This document shows, one piece after another, positions 10,901 through 22,199 of a stretch of DNA of 64,000 nucleotides. Made by a program: the position numbers and the translations under genes. Position 1 is the first letter of the stretch. Each line of letters starts with the position of its first letter. The notes below the pieces were generated by a model. That model did not search any database, was not told the origin of the DNA, and was given only the letters and a program-made list of their open reading frames with translations. Source of the DNA: Aphelenchoides besseyi (lineage: Eukaryota > Nematoda > Chromadorea > Rhabditida > Aphelenchoididae); assembly GCA_024699855.1 (NCBI GenBank), contig JAMPIQ010000001.1, positions 7,192,001 to 7,256,000 of the forward strand, in the 5' to 3' direction.

Positions 10901-13753
10901 CACCGATGTTCAGGTAAATAGGAATTAAAATTTACGTTTAAGTGTCCAATTGTAGGAAAATAACGCGATGGAGGACGTGTTTGCCAATCTCATGCGTGAC
11001 CAACTGCAGAGGAAATCAAAAGCCGAGCTGTAAGTTTATATGTTAAGCACATTCATATTAACATTTAACAGGATCGAACTGCTCATGAACCAACGACATC
11101 GCGAGAAGCCGAAAACTGTTAAACACATTACTGGATTTGATTTCGGTTAGTTTTTTTCAACGTCTGAAATACGCGATTTTTGCAGATAATCCCGAGGATA
11201 TTGGCGCGTGGTTCAACAAACTTCGATTGCAAGAAGATGAGCTTCAGTGGCGTGAGTTAACTAACAAATTTCACTGATTAATTATAAACTTCAGATCTCG
11301 ACTTCATCTTCAAACGATTGCTACGTTTAGACATGAAGCAGATTGGAGTCGTAATCTACTTGATTAATCGACTGCAAGAGATTATGCACACTTTTCCGAT
11401 CGGGCACGGGCTACATGGTTTGGAGCTTTCCTGGTGGATTCGGAACACTTTGCGGATTGCGCCGATGTTCACTACACCATTCGGTGAAAAGAACGGGATC
11501 CACGGACAGTGCTACGGTGTTCAAAATGGCAAACGACCATCGTTTAAATTCATCACTGAGTACAAGTAAGTAACTACCTCGAATAAACTCCGTACAAAAA
11601 ACTTTTAGCAATGAGAAACATATTCTCACCTCCAGACTCATTGCATACATGCTCTACGGTAACCCAGAGGATAATGAAATCACCGCGTCCCACCTCTGTG
11701 GAAACCGAGAATGCGTGTCTCCGAATCACATCATTTTTGAGCCATTGGACATCAACCGATCGCGTGACCGTTGCCACATGATTGACCTCCTGGAATTTTG
11801 CACGCATGAGCCCAAATGCTTGCATAGTAAGTCCGTTCTCAATATTCATTTAACTGTTGAATATAGGTACGAAGGCCATAAACGATGAAGAAACTGAAAT
11901 CATCAAAATTGTGTAAGTCTCCAATCACCAACAATTGCTAACAATTTTTATAGCCAATCAAGTGAAGCTGAATTCACCAAGAATAGATACGGAAAATCGT
12001 TTGCCAAAATTGATAACTACGTGTATGTGCAAGAAGTTATCTACAAGGATCGCTGGATTTGCGTCAACAGCGATGAACTCCTCTGCACCGCGAATTTAAC
12101 CATGGCCGGAAACGATCTCAATTTCCGCTGTGACAAGCATTCGCCAGATTGCGTTGCAGATTGGGACGCGCTTCAAAACACGTACGTATGCCTACATATT
12201 TCCATTTATTCCAAATTGTTTCAGGGAACTTATCGAATTCAACCCTGATGCGTACTTGTTTGAAACATTGGAACCACATCAAATTAACCGAAATTGTGAT
12301 GGAATCATTACCACCATCAAGCACGGAAGACACACGTATTACAATAAGAACACGGCCAAATTTTCATCGTATACTTATACTTGGATTTGCGGTAGACACT
12401 ACACTCAGGACTGTAACGCTCAAGCCTTCTTCCTTGAAGAACAGATGATGTTCTGTCTACTACGTGCGCCGCATACTTGCATCGCTCACGAAAACCGAAG
12501 CGAACAAGTCAGGAACCCATTTTACGTATTTGAGAGACATGGATTAGCGATACCAACGGACCAGTTCGAACGTTTACCGGAATCCGCCATTTCAAAAAGT
12601 ACTAAAGGACGCAAAGTCATCACTCTTAATGGTTACACTTACCTCGAACGAATCAAGTGCAGACGCAATTACGTTCGATTCATCTGCACTGTAAATCAGT
12701 GCGAAAGCCAAGTGTTCATCTCCAAAGACTTTCAATATTACGAATTTAGCCCAAAAGTTCCTCATAATCACTAATTTCATATCTCATTGACTTCGAGTGC
12801 CATTCATAATCCTGCATTTACATTTCTCGTTAAATTGCCGGTTACTTCTCGTTGTACAGTTTTCTCTCATTAAGTTGCCAATTATTTCTCATTGCTCACT
12901 TATTTCTCAATGTCCAGTTATTCCACATTAAGCTTTGATTTTTCGGTTCATGCAAATCCATTACGTGGTAATCCACAAATAAACATGACTTAACCACAAA
13001 CTTACGTGACATGTTTCCTTGTTAGATTTGTAGTTTGTGGGGTTTCACTTACGTGGCACCTTAAAAAATAACTCATTGCTATAAAACGCCTTTTATCACC
13101 AGTAATCCTCTGGACATCCTCCATTTGGTCGAACGACAAAATTGCAAGTCATTGCATTGTCGAACTCATTCATTAATGGTTTTCCTTCCGGACACGGATT
13201 AATGACTCCTGAAATACAAATACTGAATTCGGTTTTAGTCGATTGAACTTACGATTTGAGCCAACAGTCGGATAGTCGATCTCTGGTTTTTTCGACGGAC
13301 GAAGAAAATTGTTTGAAGTAGAAGATTGGTGAATTGCCGGAGGATAAGTTCCAGTATAAGGAGCTGGAGTTGGCAATTCAGTTGTTGTAGTGGTCGGCGT
13401 TGTAGTAATGTAAATTGGCAACGATTTGGTCGAATAGGGAACAATTGGTTTTGGCTCGGGCATCGGTTTAAACTTTCCACTCATTCCATTGATATTCGGT
13501 TTGTATGGAACTCGGACGTCTGAAAATTACCGTTGAGAAGAGCTCATTGATGCATTCTTTTACTCATTGGCATTGGTCGATAAGTCCAACGATATCTGGT
13601 CTGCGGGATACATCGACTTTGACAGTTTGTTCGAACCGGATAATACAATTGACGTTGCTTTTGAGGATACGGATAGTAGTAGTAATACTGAAGTTGTTGC
13701 GCGACTACCAGAGGGAAAGCAAAAGAACACAAGATAAACCACGAAAGGTTCAT
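4906..13753 (-). CDS. secreted lustrin/Kunitz multidomain protein (1066 aa, 24 exons)
   Basis: Exons run from 13753 (ATG) to the TAA at 4906-4908 and sum to 3201 nt in one frame. Order: signal peptide (MNLSWFILCSFAFPLVVA), Tyr-rich segment, Pro/Thr-rich linker, then lustrin-type cysteine modules (NPC...CHV...CCPG) alternating with eight Kunitz domains. Kunitz 1-7 have the form PCDLPVELGEG...NNF...C but lack the C14-C38 cysteine pair. Only Kunitz 8 (FCTQPRDPGNCNK...SGCGG) has all six cysteines, with Asn at the expected P1 position. Nematodes encode many such proteins, secreted to extracellular matrix or cuticle; protease inhibition is doubtful for domains 1-7. Introns are 35-60 bp except 6230-6470 (241 bp) and 8492-13005 (4514 bp), which contains two plus-strand genes. 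The exon at 6565-6678 would use a TG acceptor. AATAAA overlaps the stop. Confidence 0.8.
8625..10198 (+). CDS. unrecognised 470-aa protein nested in the Kunitz-gene intron
   Basis: Four exons, 8625-8761, 8836-9215, 9263-10040 and 10081-10198, give 471 codons in one frame. AATAAA follows at 10249. No signal peptide is visible. Segments such as YGGYVFDQERGEGVILLWEA and WMDGKLFVINSIGPRIRVSS recall blades of YWTD-type propellers. Later stretches (ENVTLEWKAL, QLQPYTNALTP, AAYRIVNTDSWAQAPTVLIQ) recall fibronectin type III strands, as in Sevenless/ROS-type receptors. The resemblance is weak and I assign no function. The first intron (8762-8835) is placed so that the frame continues into the long downstream exon and is the least certain part. 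The gene lies wholly inside intron 8492-13005 of the opposite-strand Kunitz gene, directly upstream of the nuclease gene. Confidence 0.45.
10444..12774 (+). CDS. EH-like domain + I-PpoI-type His-Me finger nuclease + FLYWCH-like zinc fingers (652 aa)
   Basis: Ten exons (10444-10563, 10602-10913, 10956-11029, 11072-11145, 11186-11251, 11295-11565, 11609-11826, 11867-11912, 11954-12181, 12225-12774) sum to 1959 nt, one frame. Residues about 20-85 are EH-like (AKIFELADIYKTNKLSLQGF, degenerate calcium loop). Residues 333-376 match the zinc-binding loop region of homing endonucleases (zf-His_Me_endon). His334 corresponds to the general base and Asn355 to the metal ligand of I-PpoI. Cys336, Cys341, His346, Cys361 and Cys370, Cys376, His372 fit its two zinc sites, with spacings matching except one 2-residue insertion. 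Arg296 lies about where I-PpoI has Arg61. Three FLYWCH-like fingers follow (about 403-455, 487-548, 590-652, the last ending HNH). TTTTTCAG precedes the start. Activity and mobility are unproven; it could be domesticated. Confidence 0.8.
12825..12940. repeat. degenerate tandem repeat, about 40-bp period
   Basis: Copies at 12825-12854 and 12865-12894 fit one 30-bp consensus with TTGCC and TTCTC blocks. All observed differences between them are transitions. A third, partial copy follows to about 12940. The repeat sits between the nuclease stop codon and the 5' side of the host intron. Confidence 0.45.
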
Positions 13754-14350
13754 GTCCAGTTGTTAACTAAACGTACGAACGAATTATAAGGTAACGTTGC
13801 GATATCGTCAATACGTGCGCAGATCTCGGCATAAACAAAAACTTCTTTCGAAAAACGATCGGAAATGAAATGACCGTTTTAGTTCATATTCTGAAAACCG
13901 AACTTTTTGTCTCTAACCCGCAATTTCATTGCGCAATTTGAGAAACAAAATCGTCTCGATCGTCTTGAGTTCGTTGGTGTGCGTGACGTGGGTCAAAGGG
14001 CGTGACGGAGCAGATGAGCTCTTCATTGCTTCCGCACTCAATTTTTCGGTTTTTCCCATTCTTTTGTTTCATCGGTCATTTTTTGTTGTTTGTCCATCTC
14101 ATTAGCTTATACGAAAAGCTTAGTCACTGCTTTTCGATTGCTCGAGGGTCATTTTTATTGTGCGCTACCGAATTACGTGCTTTGCTTTTTGTATCACCGT
14201 TCCGTTGGATTGACCCGTGACCGAGAGATTTCGGTTTGACTCATCGAATGCGGAAGTAATCAATTCGAGGTTTTCAGATTCAATTCGACGCGTCGTTTAT
14301 TATAACTTACAGTAATGGAAGCTCTTCTACTTACAACAAGAATTCTAACT
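13754..14350. other. intergenic between the Kunitz gene start and the MPI 3' end
   Basis: This stretch holds the presumed promoter of the Kunitz gene (start 13753, minus) and, on the minus strand, the MPI 3' UTR. An AATAAA lies at about 14296-14301 on the minus strand. The 72-codon plus ORF here looks accidental. Confidence 0.45.
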
Positions 14351-15786
14351 TCAATGGGGCAGCGGAGTAAAAGCCCGATAACAACAGAAATCGTCAGTTG
14401 GGTTCGAAACTTGAATCGATTTTACAGTCGCCGGAATAAACACAATGTCTCCCGCTTTCAACTGCTGTTTCTGGCCACTATCTGCAGTTAAATCGACTTT
14501 TCCAACGATCACGATTAAAATTGCACTTGAATGAGTTGAAGGAAGATTGTTCGCCGAACTCTGAAAACTTTGAAAGTCAACAAAGGTAATTGATTGTCAT
14601 TACCGTGATTTTTTGGACTGCAAACTCGGGAACTGGCGGTGCATATTCAATGATACCAGTGGCCACTTCTTTCGGTTTGAAATACGGAGGTTCAATCATT
14701 CGAAATGTAAGTGAATTGCACAAAGTCTCAACATCTTTGAATTTTGGTGTTAAACCTGCGCGAATTGTATTGTCCGAGCAGGCCATGCATTCAACACAAT
14801 CTAAACGTAGTTGCTGGTTAGAAGCTTAATCGTTGAATGACCTCCGAATAAGTAAGCATGCGGTTCGTTCGGTCCAAGAAACGTTGATTCGCCTTCTTTC
14901 AAAGAAAAGTAGTTCAGAAAAATCGGTGCCAAAACCCCAACATCACCACCCGGATATTGACTATTCAAACGTAGAATCAACGAATGAAGATCGGTTTTTT
15001 CTTTGACTAAATCAAAGTTGAGCTGATTCTTTGCAGCCACGTACTCACCATCCTGAAGACGCTTAACAAGATCGCCAATTGCCGATGCGATCTTCTCTTG
15101 CGGTGATTTCCATATCGACGAAAATATCAAACTAAGTGTTTTCTTCTGAGCTTCTTCATCCTCCGAATGAGTTAAATCGGCAAGTAACTCGTCATCAAAA
15201 AGACTAGCAACTTCCATGTGCTCTGAAACATTCTGAGTTTTTGTCCGTGCAACTTCTCCCACCTTTGATGTGCCAAAGAAGATCTTTTGGTTGACGAAAT
15301 CCGCATAACAACTCAAAATTCGTAAGAGCAATAGCAATCTCCGGTTTGTGACGCGGATCGGGGTAATTCTTTGGGTCTTTTTGGTGCAAAATACGTGCTT
15401 GTGCCTTAAGATTTCGTTGCAACGAACTTAACATTCCAGTTGCTCACATTCGTCGGATGAACTTGAACGGAAAGTGCTTTTCCAACGGATAAAATTTTGA
15501 ACAGAAACTGAAGAGTTCCATCTTCGTGAAGAGCCAAGACTTCAGGATGTTGTTTGATGTATTCTTCTAAGGTTGTTTGCTCTGCTTCCAAACTTGCCAT
15601 TCCATTCGGATGTACACCCATCCATAGCTGAAAGTAAGTGGCAATTTAAAGTTCGACAGTTTTTGTACCAACTTCAGCATACGCTTTGTTTTCGTCGATT
15701 ACTTCGCCATTTAAACGAGCCACCGTGCTCTCCGTTCCCTTCTTCCCCCATTCGTAGTTTTGAACTTTGCACTTTAATTTCAACAT
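14351..15786 (-). CDS. MPI: mannose-6-phosphate isomerase (407 aa)
   Basis: Six exons (15673-15786, 15448-15627, 15263-15404, 14842-15222, 14604-14800, 14351-14560) total 1224 nt in one frame. The protein starts [14 protein letters not shown] and carries [27 protein letters not shown] and [20 protein letters not shown], all hallmark blocks of type I phosphomannose isomerase. The zinc-binding Gln and His of QVHP and the Glu and His around EPHAYL are present. The enzyme interconverts fructose-6-P and mannose-6-P in the cytosol, feeding GDP-mannose for glycosylation. Length is close to the roughly 420 aa of animal orthologues. Introns are 43-52 bp, all GT-AG. An AATAAA follows the stop on the minus strand. 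Confidence 0.95.
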
Positions 15787-16084
15787 TGTAATCTTAACCG
15801 TTACTATAGATGATGGCTGACGCTCATAGAGCTAAGATAATTGTAAACGGTTCCACAAACCATAAGATCAAGTTGCTTATTTCTATTAAGTCAAATTTAT
15901 TTGTTAACGGAATTAAAACCAATCGACTAGTAAGCTGCAATTAAGTTGAAAATAGTCCTTGAGTTGTTAAAAAGCATCAGGCAGTTCGTAGAAAAAACAA
16001 TGAGATTCGGATAAGAAGAAGAATTGAAAGAACAAAAAATATCCCTGAGTTTTAATTAAAAGTTAAGTTAATAAGCTCTTTCCG
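15787..16084. other. intergenic between MPI and KDM1B
   Basis: About 300 bp of AT-rich sequence: the MPI promoter region and the KDM1B 3' UTR. No gene was seen. Confidence 0.4.
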
Positions 16085-19000
16085 TCAAATAGCCGAATTC
16101 TCCAACATCCACGCTTCAGACATTCTGCTCGATTCGCGTAGACCACTGACATAGGCTCCGGTCATTGTTTGTGGAAACCAACGACTGGTGGCTTCTCCGG
16201 CGAAATAAATCCGATTTTGAACGGGCTCAGCCATCAAATCGTAATGATCGCCACTTGCACCGACCTTCACATACGAGTACGACATTCCAATGTTTGGATC
16301 ACGACCCCAATGCGTCACAACATGACCAACAGGTTCGGGAATTTTCTAAAAAAAAATCAACGTTATCAAAAGTTCGACACAAACTTCGTTGGGAAAAAGG
16401 TCTCTCAGTGCGTCCACGAATAATCCAACAACTTCCACGTCGGTGTGTTTGTTTACAATTTCCACCGAATCGCCACAAACGTACGACATGAGAACGTAGG
16501 TTTGATTGCTGTCATCCCGAGTCGAGAAATCGTAAAACATATTGAACAACCCACGGCCCTTCTCGTTCTTTGGCACATGACCGAAATAATCCAAAGTCCC
16601 GTCCTTCTTCAAGAGTGACGACCAGAAACGAGTGGGAAATCGAACGGCAACTTTCTCGATGAGTCCAGCACCAAGACCTTTGATTCCTTTGAGCTTTGAC
16701 GGCGGCAACGGCGGATTAAATCTTACAGTTTCTTTGTGGTACATTGCTAGCGGAATACACATGAGTATCTTGTCGCAATAGAATTTCTTTCCATTTTTGC
16801 AGTAAACAACTGGTTTTCTCTTAGATCCATAATCGACTCGCTCAACCACGTGCTTGAAGCGGATATCCAAATCTTCAGCTAAATTTTGAATGATTTTTGA
16901 CGACCCATCACATAAGATGGCGTGATCGCCGGCGAATTGTCCGATCGCTTCGTTCTGATCCCAATTACGACAAGAAACATCGGAAAGTCGTGATCCGCAC
17001 GAAAACTCGACGTTTCCAATTTGCCATTGTAGAATTCGCTCATAATTTTCGGACCACGGGAAGTCCAAGGATTCCGTAAACTTCTTATGAAATGTGTTGA
17101 TTTTCTCTAAAATTACCACTTATGAAATAAAACTGTTAGCTAAACAAACCCAATAAACTCGAATCTGTTCCTTTGGTTATTTTACGCCATTGGTTGATAG
17201 CATCCAGAACACAATTGAAATGCTCATCGACAACCCGATCAGCTGATGGCGATATAACTCGTCCACAAGATGCGTCGACTAATGGACATTCGTCTGTCAA
17301 CTTTCTAGAAACAAACAAATATTGGAATATGAATGATCGAAATATTACCTGTAATTCAAACCAACTTGATGGCACATTAAAATAAGCGGCGAGTTGATTA
17401 CTCCCGTTACCAACTGAGCACCACATCCGACGGCAACTTTAAGCGAATGATCGTCTTTCATTCGACCACCGCAACGTTCCGTAGCTTCCAATACCGTTAC
17501 TTTAGCGCCGTTCAATGTCAATTGCCGGGCCGCAGTCAATCCACTAAAACGTCATATCAATCGATATTCAGGATAATTAATAGCAAACCTGATTCCAGCG
17601 CCAACAACCACAACCTCCAGTGTATGCTATAATTTAAAACATAAAGGACAATATGTGTATAGCAGTCTTACTTTTCGGACTCTTTCCTTGAGTATTTTAC
17701 GTGCTGGAAATGGAACAACACCGTAATTGATTATGTTTTTTAAACACAAAAAGTCGTATACACGTTGCAACTGTGTAGCGTACCAAACACGAGCCAAACC
17801 GCGACAAATCAGATGTGCCAAGCACTTTTCGAATGCCAAATATTCCTTTAAAGTACCGAGTAAAATGTGTAAAATTGAATAAACATACAAATGGATTCAG
17901 AGTCCATAAAGCGACACACAAATTTCGCATAGCGAAATAAGGAACTGGTTCATTCGAAAACTCTGGAAACGCCTCCAGCTCGTCGTATTCCAAGCCATCG
18001 GGTCGAACACAAAACGCGATTGATGCGCCATTTGGAATGTTAAACGGAATCATAAACGTTGCTGCTTTGGCATCTGCACTTTGGAACAACAGTTAATTAT
18101 TAATTTTTGTTGTACTAACCGGGAGTCTTGGCAGATGCCGAGCGAGTTGGACTCATTCCCAATTCATCGCAGAAATATTCTTCTTTCAGATAATAAAGAG
18201 CCGGTGAGTTGTGAAGAAATGTTGGAGCACTTGCTGTTTGAATCCAAGACAAATCTCGTGCGACATTCACTTTCTAAACGCAGCTGTAAATTAGGAGTTG
18301 TTAATCGATTGACCACCTTGTTTTCCGGCTCTTCACACGCATCCTCCCGATTGTACAGTTGATCACAAGTAAACCCGGCAATCGTTTCTTCATTCCATTG
18401 ATTCTCGTCGGCCGAACACTTTCGGAATTTGTTACAGCGATTGCACGAGATCCAAAATGGCAAAAGTTCGTCCAAAACAAAAAGCCGCAAACTCGGAGCA
18501 CAACGACTGTCTTGTACCCACTTGTTCTTCCACGCGTTGTAGACGTTGAACTTACTTCGTCCACTAAAATGAAAACCTATCAACATTGTTGATATGATGC
18601 TTACACTCGTGCCATTTCTTCATAACAAAAATAACAAATGTGTTCCGTAGATGACAAATGGAAATAATTAGATCGTCCTTGTCGTCCATTCGGATCCGAA
18701 ACACACATGCTCGTGAACTGTCCGGAACACTCGGTATCCGATGAGCATTCACTTTTCTCACATGAACCTTCTCGTGATTCTCCGGATCCATTTTCGATTA
18801 TTTGCTAAACAGTCGATTAAACAGTCCACGTGGTCGACACTCACCAGTTCGACTCGTTTTCGTTTTACAACCACATCTTCCGTTGCAACGATAGCTTGTC
18901 TTTTAGCGGACCGAAGTTCACGAGTCACCGGAATTTCGGATTCACTCGACGATTCCGCCGATTCAATCGCATCCAAACGTCCATCGGTTCCATTTTGCGA

Positions 19001-19226
19001 CGAAGACGAACCGACAGTTGGCTCTGTAAGATTTGAGTCCTCGTTTGCAGTTGTCTAGAAATAAAAAAAAATTAGTCGAAAGTCGTGATAAGCATGAACC
19101 AAAAATTCACAATTGAGTTCACATAGAAGCTGCTCAAAAAGTATGAAGTCGAGTTGTTTAATGAACAATCGATTACACTTCTTGTTGTGATTAACAGACT
19201 ACGAAACGTTCACTCACCTCCGCCAT
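16085..19226 (-). CDS. KDM1B: KDM1B/LSD2-type lysine demethylase
   Basis: Multi-exon minus-strand gene. ATG at 19226 opens a 9-nt first exon (MAE); the stop is at 16085. Domain order is that of KDM1B (amx-1 in C. elegans). First an N-terminal zinc-finger module ([12 protein letters not shown], later [16 protein letters not shown]). Then a CW finger ([19 protein letters not shown]). Then SWIRM ([20 protein letters not shown]). Then a flavin amine oxidase with [13 protein letters not shown] (FAD), the catalytic-lysine motif [15 protein letters not shown] and C-terminal [20 protein letters not shown]. The family removes methyl groups from H3K4me1/2 using FAD. All key residues seen are intact. 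Introns are mostly under 60 bp; the first is about 160 bp. Exon edges in the middle were not all resolved. Confidence 0.9.
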
Positions 19227-19422
19227 TTTAACCGCACTCTTACAACTGCACGTCAATTGAACGAGACGCCGAGGAAACGCATCTGCGACAAATCAATATT
19301 CCAAGTGGACCATGTGTTTCCAAGTAAACGGGATGTTAGATTCAAACTAATCATACAATTTTAAGATTAAAGCAAACAATTTTATTCAACAAAATTAATT
19401 GGCAACTGTGTTTTAACTTCAC

Positions 19423-20644
19423 TTATGTGTAAAGTTTTATGAGTTCGTCGCCAACACAGGGCGCCGTGAAGATGCCCAAATCGGTCACCAACAAGTGAAT
19501 GAATTCTGAAACTTGAAGTAAAACCAAAAATTTCTGACAAAGAAACTCACGTGGCGGAGTGTAGTCGGTTAGCGGATGCTCAGCCTCGAGGTTTTTCGAT
19601 TTAATAGTCGAAAAACGATACTTGAACTTGTTCGGAATGTCACGCTAAAATGCCGATCAACTATTTTCATAAAATTGATTACCTGATTCAACGGATATTC
19701 CTTGACAAATTTAATCGATTCAGTGAATACGAAAACGGGAATGTTGTTGGCACGAGCTGCGATTGCAATTCCGTAGGTTCCGATTTTGTTAATTATACCG
19801 CCCGTCTAAACCATTCAGTTACATTGGGTTATTGCTGATTGAACCCACTTCCATCACTCCTTCAGCACCAAAAATAACCGAGTCGATACGCTCCATTAGG
19901 TAACTAGAATAAATCAAAATACGTCAAACGAATTTCTTACCCAGCAGCACAATCCAAAATCAACGTCGAATTGATGCCGTTTTCCGTCAATTTTGCGTGC
20001 ATCTTCTTGCCACTTTGATCGGGTTGTGATTCGGTGACAAAAACGCGGAATAAACGTCCAGACTTCTTTGCTTCAATTAGAGTTCCGAGAACAACTTTTG
20101 AATACGAATGCACCAGAATATTCTGAACTGAACATTAACTAATATCGAGTTTTCGCTTACCGAGTTATTTTGAATGAACGGAATAGCGTGTCGAGCAATC
20201 ATTGTTCGTGATTCGGAGATTCGTTTGATGAACTGTTCACCGCGACGTTTGTAGATCTGCAAAATCGAAAATAAACATACAGTCAGAATACGTTCACCTT
20301 CATTAACTCCTCCATATTAGCATTGTCGTTCTCGTCTTTTCGGACCAACGAAATAAAACGCAGAAACAACTCGGAGGCACTTTGAACAGAAGCCGAATAG
20401 TCTTCGCTTTCCAAAAGATTATTGACTGCAATATCCAAATCAGCGGTCAGTTCCCTGACGGTTTTTGCTGAAAACAAGTTGTCGTGTGTTTGTTACAAGA
20501 GTGCTAGGAACCTTTGCTTCGACTTAACACCCACATCAATGTCTGAATTGCCGCTAAACCGCTCGATTTTTGGCCGCCGCCTTGTTTGATAAGATCGTTG
20601 AAGTGGTTTTGAATATCCATCGGATCAATATCACTTTCTGTCAT
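19423..20644 (-). CDS. EIF2B1: translation initiation factor eIF2B, alpha subunit
   Basis: ATG at 20644 ([18 protein letters not shown]); stop TAA at 19423-19425, followed by AATAAA on the minus strand. Diagnostic blocks include [21 protein letters not shown] sequence, [35 protein letters not shown] and the C-terminal [18 protein letters not shown]. eIF2B-alpha is a regulatory subunit of the exchange factor that reloads eIF2 with GTP. It senses phosphorylated eIF2 in the cytosol. Exons are short and separated by introns of about 40-50 bp. Size is normal for the family (about 300 aa). The identification is strong. Confidence 0.92.
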
Positions 20645-20888
20645 TTCTTAACCCACATGTTTCGTGTCCGCCGATCTCATTGGCAAAATTTTTAAAGGAA
20701 ATCGAAACCTCAAACGGGAGTTTGAACAACGATATTCAACTTGATTGTGGCTTTTCCGTTTATTGAATAAGAAATTAAATGTAAACAATTAGTCCATTAA
20801 TATGAAATCAAAGATAAAAAGGACAGGACTTGCTCAATGTTTGAGACGAACGATTGACCGACTGTACAGAAATGGGGGTCGAGCACTT

Positions 20889-21740
20889 CTAACGCATCAG
20901 GTAGTTTCGCGGCTCGTAGAACGGATCTTGATTCTGCAATCATAAATGGTAACTGCTAAATGATAGTGAACAATGTACCTGTCGACGTCTTTGTTGATTG
21001 AAACGTTGATTTCCGAAACCGCCGCCATTACGCCCTCCGGTGTTGCGTTTTTCAACGTAGACGACTTGCGTACGATTGTTGTTGTTGTTGCTGTTCTGAC
21101 GACGAAATGGCGCGGAAAATCGACGTCGAACAGGCTCTTCAACAATAACTTCTCGTACGACTTGTTGACGTGGGCGTGGAGGTTGCTGAACGATTTGACG
21201 AACAACCACGGTTTCCGTTCGTGGGGGATTCTTTCTGATGACCTGAGAGCGATTCGAAACGCCGTTGGTCTTCACAATCTTGCGAATCACACGTGTTTGC
21301 GCCCCACCATTCCGATTGTTGTTGTTGTTGTTGTTGCGGTTGGCGGCACCTACGTTCTTCTGAGCGAGTGCTTTCTACAAGGTAGCAAATAATTCAAGGA
21401 ATATCAAGAGGAAACTAACTTGAACCAATTTCTGAACCAAACGTTTCGTCGCCGCGTTGTTTCCCGCATTTTGTTGACCACCGGACTTTCGGATTCCTTT
21501 CTTTCCGTTCTTGTTTGGTGAGTTTTGTTTGTTCTTAAAAAAACTCGATAAACGGACATTAAACGATGGAACAAACCTTTTGAACCCCGGCGCCTTTGGG
21601 CCCATTCTTCTTCGCTCCATTACGTTTCTGGCGGTTGTCCTTGCGGCTGCTCTTGATGATGTCGTCTGAAAGTGACATACAAATAACTTTATATGATTTT
21701 TGAACACACCGAGGCTCATTTCCATTTTGTTAGACGCCAT
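20889..21740 (-). CDS. UAP56-binding mRNA export adaptor (UIF/ALYREF-like, no RRM)
   Basis: ATG at 21740; stop TAG at 20889. The protein starts MASNKMEMSLDDIIKSSRK, a textbook UAP56-binding motif (UBM) as in ALYREF and UIF/FYTTD1. The rest is Lys/Arg/Asn-rich and low in complexity: QQNAGNNAATKRLV, an Asn run, repeats of VRQIVQQPPRPRQQ type and an RNTGGRNGGGFGNQRF segment. It ends DPFYEPRNYLMR. There is no RRM, so it resembles UIF more than ALYREF. Such adaptors couple spliced mRNA to the UAP56/NXF1 export path in the nucleus. Four introns of about 40-50 bp are visible. The assignment rests mainly on the UBM and composition. Confidence 0.7.
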
Positions 21741-21932
21741 TTTTGATTCCTAAAAGCCAAACAATGTGGTTGGTGGTTCTGTCCTTCTACTTATGGTCGT
21801 TCGCACAAATTCACGGGGGCTCCTCTCGATCTTTTGAAACGCGAAAACTAAAAGAATCGAAATGCCGATTCCAAAAATTAAAAAACTCGTTCGACGCATC
21901 GGAAGCCGTTTCAGTTGGACGATGAAGACAAC

Positions 21933-22199
21933 TCAACCAATGCCGTCACACTTCTGCCAAACAATCGATGCCACGCGAGCTTGATCAACGAGTTTCATGA
22001 CGAAATTCCAAACCATAAAACGTGCACCAACCGCGGAGAAAGCAACCCACACCAGTCGAGGAGCGACGAGCAATTTGACTGACGCGACCGACTTGAAGGC
22101 CGCTTTCGCATGACTCTCTTTGCAGTCTCTCACTTCTCTGCCTGTCAGAAGCAATCGTGTTGAGAACAAAAATGCTCGTGTTGATTGAATGTCCTTCAT
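21933..22199 (-). CDS. possible small membrane protein (88 aa)
   Basis: Minus-strand ORF from ATG 22199 with a basic N-terminus and two hydrophobic stretches (VKLLVAPRLVWVAFSAVG, ARFMVWNFVMKLV). An overlapping frame from 22275 is also open and cannot be excluded. No family was recognised. Mitochondrial targeting is conceivable from the Arg-rich N-terminus, but that is inference. Confidence 0.3.
   Translation of the reverse strand: MKDIQSTRAFLFSTRLLLTGREVRDCKESHAKAAFKSVASVKLLVAPRLVWVAFSAVGARFMVWNFVMKLVDQARVASIVWQKCDGIG

Noticed and set aside
13006..13753. Separate truncated Kunitz-gene copy at 13 kb
   Set aside because: A GTAAGT donor at 13005 splices in phase to the exon at 8491, and the full 24-exon model sums to an exact reading frame, so it is the 5' end of the main gene.
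14002..14220. 72-codon hydrophobic plus-strand ORF
   Set aside because: Phe/Leu-rich translation of a T-rich promoter region; nothing else supports it.
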